Assembly (NCBI RefSeq): GCF_002849715.1
Contig: NZ_CP018863.1
Span: 2,232,001-2,296,000, forward strand
DNA: 64,000 nucleotides
Origin: Arthrobacter crystallopoietes
GTDB taxonomy: Bacteria; Actinomycetota; Actinomycetes; Actinomycetales; Micrococcaceae
Reading direction: 5' to 3'
A model generated the notes under the pieces. That model was not told where the DNA came from. It saw nothing but the letters and a program-made list of their open reading frames with translations, and ran no database searches. The translations under genes were made by a program, and so were the position numbers. Position 1 is the first letter of the stretch, and the number at the start of each line of letters is the position of its first letter. Positions 33,408-42,151 of the stretch are shown in pieces.

Positions 33408-34208
33408 CTACTGTCTTGCGCCACGTCCGCCGAAGTCGTCGGCGATACGCTCCGCCGCCGCTTGCAGTCGGGGGAGGATTGTTTCGGCGATGGTCGCCTC
33501 CGGACCGCGGTGGGTCTGCAGCGAGACGTTGAGCGCGGCGATCAGGTCGCCGCCGCGGCGTACCGGAACCGCGAGCCCGCGCAGGCCGTCGTCGAGCTCC
33601 CGGGAGACCAGGGACCAGCCGCGCTCTGCCGTGCGTTCGACCTCTTCCCGCAGCTCGGCGATGCTGCTGACAGTGTGCTGCGTGTACTGCGTGATCTCGA
33701 TACCGTCGAAGAACGCTTCGCGGCTGGCCAGCGGCAGCCCGGCGACGAGTACGCGGCCCATCGAAGTGGCCCAGGCCGGGAACCGGGTTCCCACGTTGAC
33801 GGATACCCGGAGCATCCGCGGGGCCAGCACCCGGGAAATGTAAACCACATCGGTGCCGTCCAGGATGCACAGCGATGCAGTCTCATCCAGGTCTACGGCG
33901 AGTTGCTTCAAGTGCGGTTCGGCGATTTGCGGCAGGGTCAGGCTGGAGAGGAAAGTGGCGCCGATATCCAGCGCGCGCGGCGTCAGCTCGAAGACGCTGC
34001 CGTCGTTGCGCAGGTAGCCCAGGTCGGTCAGCGTCAGCAGGAACCGCCGTGCCGCGGCGCGGCTGAGGTCTGCCTTCGCGGCGGCCCGGGTGATGGTCAG
34101 GCGCGGTTCATCGGCGCTGAAGGCCAGTAGGACTGCGAGGGTCTTCTCCGCCGACTTGACCCAATAGGCAGGGGTCTCCTCGCTGACGGCTTCGTCGAGC
34201 TGTTCCAT
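33408..34208 (-). CDS. IclR-family transcriptional regulator
   Basis: A 266-residue regulator with an N-terminal winged helix (TITRAAAKADLSRAAARRFL, LTDLGYLRNDG) and a C-terminal ligand-sensing IclR domain (ASLCILDGTDVVYISRV, RFPAWATSMGRVLVAGLPL). The sequence is closest in feel to the PcaR/PobR aromatic-acid branch. ATG 34208 is preferred to a TTG eight codons earlier. It lies 35 bases downstream of the qsuB-type gene on the same strand. It probably controls the hydroaromatic genes from sites in the 37005-37280 region. Confidence 0.9.
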   Translation of the reverse strand: MEQLDEAVSEETPAYWVKSAEKTLAVLLAFSADEPRLTITRAAAKADLSRAAARRFLLTLTDLGYLRNDGSVFELTPRALDIGATFLSSLTLPQIAEPHLKQLAVDLDETASLCILDGTDVVYISRVLAPRMLRVSVNVGTRFPAWATSMGRVLVAGLPLASREAFFDGIEITQYTQHTVSSIAELREEVERTAERGWSLVSRELDDGLRGLAVPVRRGGDLIAALNVSLQTHRGPEATIAETILPRLQAAAERIADDFGGRGARQ

Positions 34209-34243
34209 GGTCCTAACTTTCCTTGCGGGCAATCCCAGTGATT

Positions 34244-36100
34244 CTAGCCGTGTTTGCTCAGCAGGTACTGCGCGGACAGGCGGACCGGGGCGTTCGGTGC
34301 GCCATACCCGTCGTAGCTGCTGCGGCGTTCGACTACTTCGAAGAAGACACTTCCCACGGTGGCGGTGTAGAAGTGCAGGAACTCGCCCGTCTCGTCCCGA
34401 TCGTAGAGCAGGTTCAGTTCCTGCAGCGTGGCCAGCAGCTCCGGGGCAAGCCGGAAGCGGGCCTGCAGGTCCGCGTAGTAGTTGGCCGGGATCTTCAGGA
34501 ACTCCAGCCCGCTGGCCACCGCGTTGCGGGCCAAGGCGATCAGGTCGGTGCAGGCGAAGGCGATGTGCTGCGGGTAGGCAGACTCCGCCGAGGGGCCCGG
34601 CTGTTCCATCACCAGCGGGGCGATGTTCAGCGCGAGGCGGACATTGCCGTCCTCGGTGCGCATGACCTGGCTGCGCACCAGGCCTACCGGGCTGGGGACC
34701 TCGGTGGACGGCCGCGGGGCCAGCGACAGCGTGCTTTCGTAGAAGAGGACGCTTTCGTCGAAATGCTGCCAGGGCTGGGCCAGATTGACGTGGTCGATAT
34801 GGGTGATCAGGTCCTGGCCCGACCGCTTGGCGCCGTCGGTAGCGAATTCGTCCGTCCAGGCTGCCGTTCCGTCCGGCGTCGCCTCGCAGAGGAAGATCTC
34901 CGTGGAGTCCGGTGCCTTGACCGCCTGAAGCACGGCCTCGTTGGCCTGGCTCTGGCGCGGCACGGCGGTGGCCTTGAGCTGGAGCGCGCGGGAGGCGGCG
35001 ACCAGCGGGTCTTCGACGTCGAAGGCCAGGGCCGCGATGGTCGGCTCAAGCCCGCGTGCCTGCTGCTCATTGATGATGATGCGGGCCTGGCCCTGCGTCC
35101 ACAGCTGCACCGGCTTGGTGCGGTGCCGGCCCCGGAACGTGAAGCCGAGTTGCGAGAGCAGTTGCTGGACGTGCTCCGTGTTCTCCGCTTTGACCTCGGC
35201 GAAGTTGAAGCCGGTGGGCTCGGCGACCTGCGGCAGGGTGGCCAGCTGCATCGGGTAGCGGGCGTCCGGCCCGTCGGTTTCGAGCAGGTGGACCGAGGTG
35301 CGTTCCTCGAGCCAGATCAGCGAACGCATGGCATCGACGGCGGTGCGTTCCTCGTCGGCCTGGCGGAAGACGTCGTTGAAAATCTCCAGCGACACCGGCC
35401 CGTTGTAGCCGCTGCGGACCAGGTGGCCCATGAACTTGTCCAGTTCCCAGGCACCCTCGCCCGGGAAGACGCGGTAGTGCCGGCTCCAGGACAGGATGTC
35501 CATGCTCAGCTGTGGCGCGTCGGCCAGCTGGACGAAGAAGATTTTCTCCGCCGGGATCTTCTCGATTCCAGCCGGATTCCAGCCACGGGAGAGGATATGG
35601 AAGCTGTCCAGGCACGTGCCGATGTTCGGGTGGTCCGCCAGGTCCACGATCCGCATGGCGTGTTCGAAATCGTTGACAAATGTGCCCCAGGCCAGTGCCT
35701 CGTAGGCGATGCGGATGCCGTACCGGGCGGCGAGGTCGCCGAGCCGGCGGAGCTGGGCCGCGGCGAGTTCGTCGTCGTCGATCGTGGCGGTGCCGACGTT
35801 GCTGCAGAGCAGCATCAGGTCCATCCCGAGGCTGCGCATCAGCCGGAACTTCGCCTCGGCGCGGTAGAGGTTCTCCGCCAGCAGCTCTTCGGGCACGCCC
35901 TCGAAGTCCCGGAACGGCTGGTACAGGTCCAGGCTGAGGCCGAGCCGGGCAGCCAGGTCCCGGATTTCCTCGGGGCTGTGCGGGGAGACCAGCAGGTCCT
36001 GTTCGAAGATTTCGATTCCGTCGAAGCCCGCGTTGGCGCAGGCGTGCATCTTTTCTTCGAGCGTTCCGCTCAGGCAAACGGTGGCAATGGAGGTGCGCAA
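34244..36100 (-). CDS. qsuB: 3-dehydroshikimate dehydratase with C-terminal HPPD-like domain
   Basis: A 618-residue two-domain enzyme. Residues 1-270 form a TIM barrel that converts 3-dehydroshikimate to protocatechuate. Motifs are GFDGIEIFEQDLL, IRIAYEALAWGTF, NIGTCLDSFHILSRG, FFVQLADAP and GPVSLEIFNDVF, supplying Glu, Asp, His and Gln ligands. Residues about 290-618 resemble 4-hydroxyphenylpyruvate dioxygenase. The iron-triad positions are occupied: His in THIDHVNL, His in YPQHIAFAC, Glu in VFFEVVE. TTG 36100 is chosen because AAAGG sits upstream and the protein then begins RTSIATVCLSG. The further open frame upstream overlaps the dehydrogenase gene. Confidence 0.9.
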   Translation of the reverse strand: MRTSIATVCLSGTLEEKMHACANAGFDGIEIFEQDLLVSPHSPEEIRDLAARLGLSLDLYQPFRDFEGVPEELLAENLYRAEAKFRLMRSLGMDLMLLCSNVGTATIDDDELAAAQLRRLGDLAARYGIRIAYEALAWGTFVNDFEHAMRIVDLADHPNIGTCLDSFHILSRGWNPAGIEKIPAEKIFFVQLADAPQLSMDILSWSRHYRVFPGEGAWELDKFMGHLVRSGYNGPVSLEIFNDVFRQADEERTAVDAMRSLIWLEERTSVHLLETDGPDARYPMQLATLPQVAEPTGFNFAEVKAENTEHVQQLLSQLGFTFRGRHRTKPVQLWTQGQARIIINEQQARGLEPTIAALAFDVEDPLVAASRALQLKATAVPRQSQANEAVLQAVKAPDSTEIFLCEATPDGTAAWTDEFATDGAKRSGQDLITHIDHVNLAQPWQHFDESVLFYESTLSLAPRPSTEVPSPVGLVRSQVMRTEDGNVRLALNIAPLVMEQPGPSAESAYPQHIAFACTDLIALARNAVASGLEFLKIPANYYADLQARFRLAPELLATLQELNLLYDRDETGEFLHFYTATVGSVFFEVVERRSSYDGYGAPNAPVRLSAQYLLSKHG

Positions 36101-36131
36101 CAGGGGACCTTTCGAAGGCAGTGGAGAAATG

Positions 36132-37004
36132 CTAGAGGCCTTGGGCCAGGAGTTCGAGGAAGTGTCCGCGCATGCGGGCCGGATCGGGCTCCAGTCCGGT
36201 GATGTAGCGGAAAGCATCGACCGCCTGGCCGACGGCCATGTGCCCGCCGTCGAGCACGCGGCAGCCCTTGGCAGCGGCGGTCTTGATCAGTTCGGTCTCC
36301 ACCGGGCGGTAGATGACGTCGGCCACCCAGTGCCGCGGCTCAAGCAGCTCGGTGTCCAGCGGCAGGCCCGGGTGGTTGTACATGCCCACCGGTGTGGCGT
36401 TGAGGATTCCGTCGGCGGCGGCGAGGACGGCGGGGAGGTCTTCCATCGGTGCGGCGGCGACCTGCTGCTGGGGGAAGAGCTCGGCCAACGCGGCGGCACG
36501 TTCGGCGGCGCGGGCCGGGTCAAGGTCCAGCAGCGTCAGTTTTTGCGCGCCCTTCTTGAGCAGGGCGAAGGCGACGGCGGAACCGGCGCCGCCGGTGCCC
36601 AACTGCACCACCGAACTGAGTTCCGCATCCGGCAGCCCGTTGTCCATGCCCATGCTGAAACCGGAAAAATCCGTGTTGTGGCCGAGGAACTTGCCGTCCT
36701 GGATCAGGACGGTGTTGACCGCGCCGAGCCGGCGGGCGTCGTCGGAAATCTCATCCAGGTGTTCCATCACCAGCTGTTTGCAGGGGTGCGTGATGTTGAA
36801 CGCGTTGTAGCCGAGCTCGCGGCCCTGGCGCAGCAGCTCGCCGACATCTTCGCCCGGACGGCCGAGCGACGTCAGGTCAATGGGCCGGTACAGATAGCGG
36901 ATGCCATGGTGGTCAGCCTCGCGTTCGTGCATGGGCGGCGTCAGCGACACCGTGATCCCGTCACCGATCAGGCCGACTAAATAGGACTCCGACACCGTGC
37001 TCAT
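36132..37004 (-). CDS. Quinate/shikimate dehydrogenase (AroE family, catabolic type)
   Basis: A 290-residue AroE-fold enzyme. Substrate-site motifs are ITVSLTPPMHEREADHHG and FNITHPCKQ with the catalytic lysine, then AVNTVLI and GHNTDFSGF. The cofactor motif is LGTGGAGSAV. After the second strand comes LLDLDPARA instead of the NRT/NRS of NADP-using AroE, which suggests NAD use as in catabolic QsuD/YdiB enzymes. ATG 37004 follows GAAGGTAG. It is 31 bases upstream of the qsuB-type gene on the same strand, so they form an operon. Confidence 0.9.
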   Translation of the reverse strand: MSTVSESYLVGLIGDGITVSLTPPMHEREADHHGIRYLYRPIDLTSLGRPGEDVGELLRQGRELGYNAFNITHPCKQLVMEHLDEISDDARRLGAVNTVLIQDGKFLGHNTDFSGFSMGMDNGLPDAELSSVVQLGTGGAGSAVAFALLKKGAQKLTLLDLDPARAAERAAALAELFPQQQVAAAPMEDLPAVLAAADGILNATPVGMYNHPGLPLDTELLEPRHWVADVIYRPVETELIKTAAAKGCRVLDGGHMAVGQAVDAFRYITGLEPDPARMRGHFLELLAQGL

Positions 37005-37030
37005 GTGACTACCTTCCCTCGTTCGGTTTC

Positions 37031-37055
37031 TGCACAATTGTACGCATATCGCACA
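37031..37055. promoter_or_regulatory. Candidate regulator site near dehydrogenase start
   Basis: TGCACAATTGTACGCATATCGCACA contains inward and outward TGTGC-type half sites similar to those at 37179-37205, and lies 27 bases upstream of the dehydrogenase ATG. A role as a second operator is inferred from the shared motif. Confidence 0.3.
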
Positions 37056-37178
37056 GGAGATGGAAGGCCGGGGGCGCGGAAGGTGAGGGAAGCCGGATGC
37101 GGGCGACCTGAAGGCTGGTCGGGCAGACGTCTTGCACATGCCCTGTGAGGTGGGCTACCTTTTAACAACCGTTCGATT

Positions 37179-37205
37179 TGTGCACATCCGTGCGGATTGC
37201 GCACA
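37179..37205. promoter_or_regulatory. Candidate IclR-type operator in divergent promoter region
   Basis: An imperfect palindrome, TGTGCACATCCG on the left and CGGATTGCGCACA on the right, lies between the divergent shikimate dehydrogenase and MHS transporter genes. The IclR gene belongs to the same cluster. The TGTGCGC core recurs upstream of the other MHS transporter. Confidence 0.5.
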
Positions 37206-37280
37206 TCATCCAGGCGGGCCACCCGCCTCCGGCCGTTTCCCCGGCCCGCCAGATCCCGCAGCAGTTGCAAGGAGCACTCC

Positions 37281-38612
37281 ATGACCGCCGTTCACCAAGA
37301 GGATGAGGCCTTCGCCCATCACGGCAAGACGCCGAAGCGGGCTGCCATCGCCAGCTTCATGGGCAGCGCCGTCGAATACTACGACTTCTTTATCTTCGGC
37401 TCCGCCGCAGCGCTGATCTTCCCGCACGTGTTCTTCCCGGACGAAAGCGCGAATGCCGGAATCATGTCGCTGGCGACGTTCGGCTTCGCCTACATCGCCC
37501 GCCCGGTCGGCGCCATCTTCGTGGGGCACTTCGGCGACCGGATCGGCCGGCAGAAGGTCCTGATGTTCACGCTGGTGCTGATGGGTGCCTCCACGTTCAT
37601 CATCGGCTGCATTCCGGACTTCCAGACCATCGGCTGGTGGGCTCCCGCCATCCTGGTGCTCTGCCGCCTGATGCAGGGGCTTTCCGCCGCCGGCGAGCAG
37701 GCCGGTGCCAGCTCGCTGACGCTGGAGCACGCTCCCGACAACCGCCGGTCCTTCTTCACCTCCTGGACCCTGACCGGCACCCAGGGCGGCCAGATCCTCG
37801 CGGCCCTGGTCTTCATCCCCGTGGTGGCCCTGCCTGACGAGATCAAGTACGGCATCGGCTGGCGCATCCCGTTCTGGCTCAGCGCTATCGTCGTCATCGT
37901 CACCTACTTCATCCGCCGTTCGCTGCATGAAACCCCGACTTTCGAGGCCGCCAAGGCCAACAACGAAATCGCGAAGCTCCCGGTCGCCGTGCTGCTGAAG
38001 AGCCACTGGCGCGACGTCCTGCGCGTGATCTGCTGCGCGTTCATCGCCGCCGTCTCCACTGTCTACGGCACGCTGGCAATCAAGTACGGCGCCGAGGTCG
38101 GCAGCGTCGATGAAGGCATTACGCTGTGGCTGGTGGTCGCGGGCAACATCGGCGCCCTGTTCACCCAGCCGCTCTTCGGCAAGCTTGCGGACAGGATTGG
38201 CCGCAAGCCGGTCTTCATCTACGGTGCCGTCGGCAGCGCGGTCTTCATGCCGTTCTATCTGCTCTCGATGGAATCGGGCAACACGCTGCTGCAGTTCACC
38301 CTGTCCGTGGTGACCTTCTCCTGCGCCTACGCCGCGGCCAACGCCGTCTGGCCCTCGTTCTACGCCGAGATGTTCAGCGCCAAGGTCCGCTTCTCCGGGC
38401 TGGCCATCGGCACCCAACTGGGCTTCCTAATGGCCGGGTTCGCCCCGTCCATCGTGGCGGCGATCGGCGGTATCCAGGAAGGCGGCTGGGTTGCCACCAG
38501 CATCTTCACCGCGGCCATCTGCGCCATCGCGGCGGTCTCCGCGCTGACCGCCCGGGAAACCTACAAGGTTCCGACCGAAGAGCTCGGCAAGCGCAAGCCG
38601 GTCACCGTCTAA
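37281..38612 (+). CDS. MFS transporter, MHS family (probable shikimate/quinate importer)
   Basis: A 443-residue twelve-helix permease. It has MGSAVEYYDFFIFGSAAAL in helix 1, VGHFGDRIGRQKVLMFTLV in the loop-2 motif, LMQGLSAAGEQAGASSLTLE in helix 5 and GKLADRIGRKPVFIYGAV in the central loop. AAGGAG precedes ATG 37281. It is divergent from the shikimate dehydrogenase, so a hydroaromatic acid substrate is likely. It resembles, but is clearly distinct from, the 26835-28202 transporter. A very strong terminator follows. Confidence 0.92.
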   Translation: MTAVHQEDEAFAHHGKTPKRAAIASFMGSAVEYYDFFIFGSAAALIFPHVFFPDESANAGIMSLATFGFAYIARPVGAIFVGHFGDRIGRQKVLMFTLVLMGASTFIIGCIPDFQTIGWWAPAILVLCRLMQGLSAAGEQAGASSLTLEHAPDNRRSFFTSWTLTGTQGGQILAALVFIPVVALPDEIKYGIGWRIPFWLSAIVVIVTYFIRRSLHETPTFEAAKANNEIAKLPVAVLLKSHWRDVLRVICCAFIAAVSTVYGTLAIKYGAEVGSVDEGITLWLVVAGNIGALFTQPLFGKLADRIGRKPVFIYGAVGSAVFMPFYLLSMESGNTLLQFTLSVVTFSCAYAAANAVWPSFYAEMFSAKVRFSGLAIGTQLGFLMAGFAPSIVAAIGGIQEGGWVATSIFTAAICAIAAVSALTARETYKVPTEELGKRKPVTV

Positions 38613-38636
38613 ATCCAATGCAGTAAAAGCCAGCGT

Positions 38637-38682
38637 ACGACGCCGGCGGGAGACTTTTTCACAAGTCTCCCGCCGGCGTCGT
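38637..38682. terminator. Bidirectional terminator, 20-bp perfect stem
   Basis: ACGACGCCGGCGGGAGACTT (38637-38656) pairs perfectly with its complement at 38663-38682 across the loop TTTCAC. It separates the convergent MHS transporter and LLM oxidoreductase genes. Confidence 0.85.
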
Positions 38683-38735
38683 GCTTGGTTGGGCAGTAGT
38701 TGGATGGCCTTGGCTGGTTGGCCTGGTTTGCCGGC

Positions 38736-39776
38736 CTATTCCGCGGCGAGCTGCTCGCGGACGGCGGGGGCCACTTCCTTGCCGTAGAGCTCGATGCTGC
38801 GCATCAGCTTCTCATGCGGGAGCGTGCCGAGGCTGTACTTCATATCCCAGCGGTTCAGCCCCAGACCCTTGGCCACCTTGACGATCTTGGTGGCCACGGT
38901 CGCGGGCGAGCCAACAAACAGGGCGCCGTCCGGGCCGGCCTCCGCCTCGAACTGTCCGCGGGTCATGCGGCTCCAGCCGCGCTCGCGGCCGATGCGTTCC
39001 TGCATGTCCACGTAGTGCGGCCACATCTCTTCCTTGGCCTGCTCGTCCGTGGCGGCGATGTAGCCGGGGGAGTGGGCGCCGACGGGCAGCCGCGGCTGGC
39101 CGAACTGGTCCAGGGCCTTGTGGTAGAGCTCCACGAAGGGCGCGAAGTTCATCGGGGCGCCGCCGATAATGGCGAGCATAAGAGGCAGGCCGTAGTGGGC
39201 GGCGCGCACCACGGACTGCGGCGTGCCGCCCACGGCAATCCAGGTGGGGAGCGAGCCCGAGGCCGTCGGCGGGTAGATCGTTTTGTTCTCCAGCGGCCCC
39301 CTCGTCTGCCCGGCCCAGGTAACCGGCTTTTCCTTGCGGAGTTCGGTGAAGAGCTGGAGCTTTTCGTCGAACAGGATGTCGTAGTCGGCCAAGTCCAGGC
39401 CGAACAGCGGGAAGGACTCGGTGAAGGAGCCGCGGCCGAGGATCACTTCGGCGCGTCCGTTGGAGACGGCATCGAGCGTGGAGAAACGCTGGAAGACGCG
39501 CACCGGATCATCCGAGGAAAGCACGGTGACGGCCGAGCCCAGCCGGATGTTCCTGGTCTGTCCCGCAATGGCGGCCAGGACCACCTCCGGTGCGGAGATG
39601 GCGAAGTCCTCGCGGTGGTGTTCGCCGATGCCGATGAAGTCCAGCCCTACCTCGTCCGCCAGCACCGCCTCGGCGACAACATTGCGGATCACTTGGTCCT
39701 GCGGGAGGGGCCTGCCGTCGGCGTCGTAAGTTACGTCCCCGAAAGTGTCCAGACCCAGTTCGATTTTCCGTGCCAC
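38736..39776 (-). CDS. LLM-class flavin-dependent oxidoreductase
   Basis: A 346-residue luciferase-fold protein. It starts with ARKIELGLDTFGDVTYD and contains FIGIGEHHREDFAISAPEVV, NIRLGSAVTVLSSDDPVRVF, GRAEVILGRGSFTESFPLFG and a C-terminal LFVGSPATVATKIVKVAK. GTG 39776 follows AGGAAGG and is preferred over a TTG ten codons upstream. The substrate is unknown. Members commonly use FMNH2 to oxygenate xenobiotics or sulfur compounds. It is distinct from the MsnO8-type paralogue at 25759. Confidence 0.87.
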   Translation of the reverse strand: MARKIELGLDTFGDVTYDADGRPLPQDQVIRNVVAEAVLADEVGLDFIGIGEHHREDFAISAPEVVLAAIAGQTRNIRLGSAVTVLSSDDPVRVFQRFSTLDAVSNGRAEVILGRGSFTESFPLFGLDLADYDILFDEKLQLFTELRKEKPVTWAGQTRGPLENKTIYPPTASGSLPTWIAVGGTPQSVVRAAHYGLPLMLAIIGGAPMNFAPFVELYHKALDQFGQPRLPVGAHSPGYIAATDEQAKEEMWPHYVDMQERIGRERGWSRMTRGQFEAEAGPDGALFVGSPATVATKIVKVAKGLGLNRWDMKYSLGTLPHEKLMRSIELYGKEVAPAVREQLAAE

Positions 39777-39874
39777 GCTGCGGGCGCCTTCCTGAAGAAT
39801 GATCAATGCGTTTGCATCATTTGTGGCAACCGCGCGGTGCGGAATCTTATTCCGGCCGGGTTATTCCGGCCGGC

Positions 39875-41293
39875 TTAGTCCGATCGGGCCTTCTTCATCG
39901 GTGCCACGAACATGCCGACCGGCCGCCGGATCCACCACAGCCCGGTGGCCTTCTTTTCCTGCCGGGTGGAGTAGCGGTAGTGGTAGACCAGAGCCCGGAC
40001 CTGCCGGGGCGGTTCGCCGTCGAACGGATCGATCCTCAGCAGTTTCAGGGTCGCCCGGTCCGCAGCCAGCAGGCGCCGCAGGAACGGGATGAACCAGCTC
40101 TCGCCCGGTGCGCCGAGGGCCAGGAACCACATCAGCCAGTCCAGCCTCAGATGGTAGGGCGCGAACTGCCGCGGCATGCGTCCCGGGTCCCCGGGCTTGC
40201 CCCTGAACTCGTATTCCTGCCAGCTGACGCCGTCCGCCGTTCCCTCGACGATGATTTCGTAGCGCTCGCGGGTGATGCTGCCGAAGGCGCCGTAGGCATT
40301 GGCCAGATGCCAGCGGTTGAAGCTGGTGTTCATCAGCTGCCGCTTCGAGACCAGGTTGCGCGCCGGCCAGTAGCTCAGATAGACCATCAGGGCGGTCATG
40401 GCCAGGACAACGACGGCGAACCAGATCGGCGTGGGCTCGTAGTCCGGCGTCAGTTCCGGACTGCCGGGCAGCACCGCGGCGAGGGCATCGTCGCTGAGGG
40501 CAGCGGCGGCGGCCAGGATGGTCAGCCAGTTCAGCCACGCGAAGTTGCCCGAAACCACCAGCCACAGCTGCGTGATGATAATGATGACCGCGGCAATGCT
40601 GCCCACGGGCTGCGGGAAGAACAGGAAGAACGGCACCACCAGCTGGGCGAAATGGTTCCCGATGACTTCGGCCTTGTGCAGCGGCTTGGGCAAATGATGG
40701 AAGTACCGGCTGGCGGGGTTGGGCATCGGCTGCGTCTCGTGGTGGTAGTACAGGGCGGTCAGGTTCCGCCAGACCCGGTCCCCGCGGATCTTGATCATGC
40801 CGGCCCCGAATTCCAGCCGGAACGTGAGCCAGAGGAAGAGCCAGAGCACCGTAACCGGCGGGGCAATCTCGTTGGAGCCCAGGAAGGCGGCGAGGAAGCC
40901 GGCTTCGAGCAGGAGCGTCTCCCAGCCGAAGCCGTAGAACGTCTGCCCAACGTTCACGATGGACATGTAGAGGCCCCAGAGCAGCAGGAAAGCAAGCATC
41001 GGCAGCCACGGCGGCCCCAGCTGCGGCAACCCGGCCACCAGGGTTGCGGCCACGGCGGCGCCGGTCCACGCGACCGCGAGCAGCAGCTTGTCTGAATAAC
41101 GCCAGCTGAACAGCGTCAGCCCGCGGGCGGCGGAGCGGGCCAGATACCGCGGCACGGGCAACAGCCCATGCTCCCCGAGCAGGGCCCGGAACTGCGCGAC
41201 GGCGGAAAGGAACGCAATCACGTAGACGGCGGCGATCCCGCGCTGCAGCACCTGCCGCGCGACCTCGAAACCCTCGGCGTCCAACCAGTTCAT
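39875..41293 (-). CDS. Lipase maturation factor family protein
   Basis: A 472-residue membrane protein with six to eight helices in its first 310 residues, then a soluble C-terminal domain. Family motifs include WETLLLEAGFLAAFLG, FRLEFGAGMIKIRGD, RNLTALYYHHETQPMPNP, YFHHLPKPLHK, FNRWHLANAYGAFGSITRER, YEFRGKPGD and PYHLRLDWLMWFLAL. In vertebrates this family assists lipase folding. The bacterial function is unknown. Two 13-bp tandem repeats (TTATTCCGGCCGG at 39847 and 39861) lie just past its stop. Confidence 0.93.
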   Translation of the reverse strand: MNWLDAEGFEVARQVLQRGIAAVYVIAFLSAVAQFRALLGEHGLLPVPRYLARSAARGLTLFSWRYSDKLLLAVAWTGAAVAATLVAGLPQLGPPWLPMLAFLLLWGLYMSIVNVGQTFYGFGWETLLLEAGFLAAFLGSNEIAPPVTVLWLFLWLTFRLEFGAGMIKIRGDRVWRNLTALYYHHETQPMPNPASRYFHHLPKPLHKAEVIGNHFAQLVVPFFLFFPQPVGSIAAVIIIITQLWLVVSGNFAWLNWLTILAAAAALSDDALAAVLPGSPELTPDYEPTPIWFAVVVLAMTALMVYLSYWPARNLVSKRQLMNTSFNRWHLANAYGAFGSITRERYEIIVEGTADGVSWQEYEFRGKPGDPGRMPRQFAPYHLRLDWLMWFLALGAPGESWFIPFLRRLLAADRATLKLLRIDPFDGEPPRQVRALVYHYRYSTRQEKKATGLWWIRRPVGMFVAPMKKARSD

Positions 41294-41472
41294 GTACTTC
41301 CAACGTTAGGACGGCCGGCAACACTGTCAAGGTTTGCCCGGCGGAACATCCTGTCCGGACCGAAGCTGGCGGCTGCCGGATACCGGGCCTGCAACAGCCG
41401 GACCATGTTCACCGGGAGCCGGACCTGGCCCGAGGGGTTACATCCCCCGTGTCCCGGGGCCACAATGAAGGC

Positions 41473-42012
41473 ATGAGGGATGCGGCGCAGGCAGAACAGA
41501 GACGGGCCGTCCTCGGAACAGCGGCCTTCGCGGTGGCTCCGGTGGTGGCCGCCGGTGTTGTGCCCTGGCTGCTCACCCGCTGGCAGGCCCGGACCCCGCT
41601 GCCGGGTGGGTTGCCGGCCAGAGCCGCCGGTGCGGTGCTCACCGCCGGGGGTGCCGCCGTCGTTATTGAATCTTTCATGCGGTTCGCGCGGGAGGGCCTG
41701 GGCACGCCCGCACCGATCGCGCCGACGAAATACCTGGTGGTCACCGGGCCGTTTCGCTACGTGCGCAACCCGATTTACGTGGCGCTGCTGGCGATGATCC
41801 TCGGCGAGGCGCTGGTGCTGGGCCGGCCAAAGCTTCTCGCTTACTGCGCTGTCATGGCCGTTCCCGTGGGGCTTTTCGTCAGGCTGTACGAGGAACCGGC
41901 CTTGGAGCGGCAGTTCGGTGATGAATACCGCCGCTATAAGCGCAACGTACCAGGTTGGCTCCCGCGGCTGACGCCGTGGCGTGCCGAGGGAAGAAGCGGC
42001 ATCGAAAGCTAG
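41473..42012 (+). CDS. Isoprenylcysteine methyltransferase-like (ICMT/PEMT) membrane protein
   Basis: A 179-residue protein with four or five membrane segments. It ends in the family signature YLVVTGPFRYVRNPIYVALL, then EEPALERQFGDEYRRYKRNV and PGWLP, which binds SAM and the lipid substrate. Bacterial members methylate lipids or unknown amphipathic substrates. The start is uncertain. ATG 41473 has AAGG very close, and an in-frame GTG at 41449 is the alternative. It is divergent from the lipase-maturation-factor gene. Confidence 0.82.
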   Translation: MRDAAQAEQRRAVLGTAAFAVAPVVAAGVVPWLLTRWQARTPLPGGLPARAAGAVLTAGGAAVVIESFMRFAREGLGTPAPIAPTKYLVVTGPFRYVRNPIYVALLAMILGEALVLGRPKLLAYCAVMAVPVGLFVRLYEEPALERQFGDEYRRYKRNVPGWLPRLTPWRAEGRSGIES

Positions 42013-42151
42013 CCATCCGGCCCGTCGCGGACAGCGCAGCCGCCGCCGCATGTGATGCGTTTCTCGACGCTTTCACGGCTTGCGGCAACGGCCGTGTGGG
42101 AGGATGAAACCGGCCAAAAATTCACCCCGAAAACACAGGAACGGAGGGGCA

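Noticed and set aside
34223..36202. Very long plus-strand open frame (659 codons) opposite the qsuB-type gene
   Set aside because: It is the antisense shadow of a GC-rich coding sequence. The minus strand has clear enzyme motifs, while the plus frame has biased, repetitive composition.
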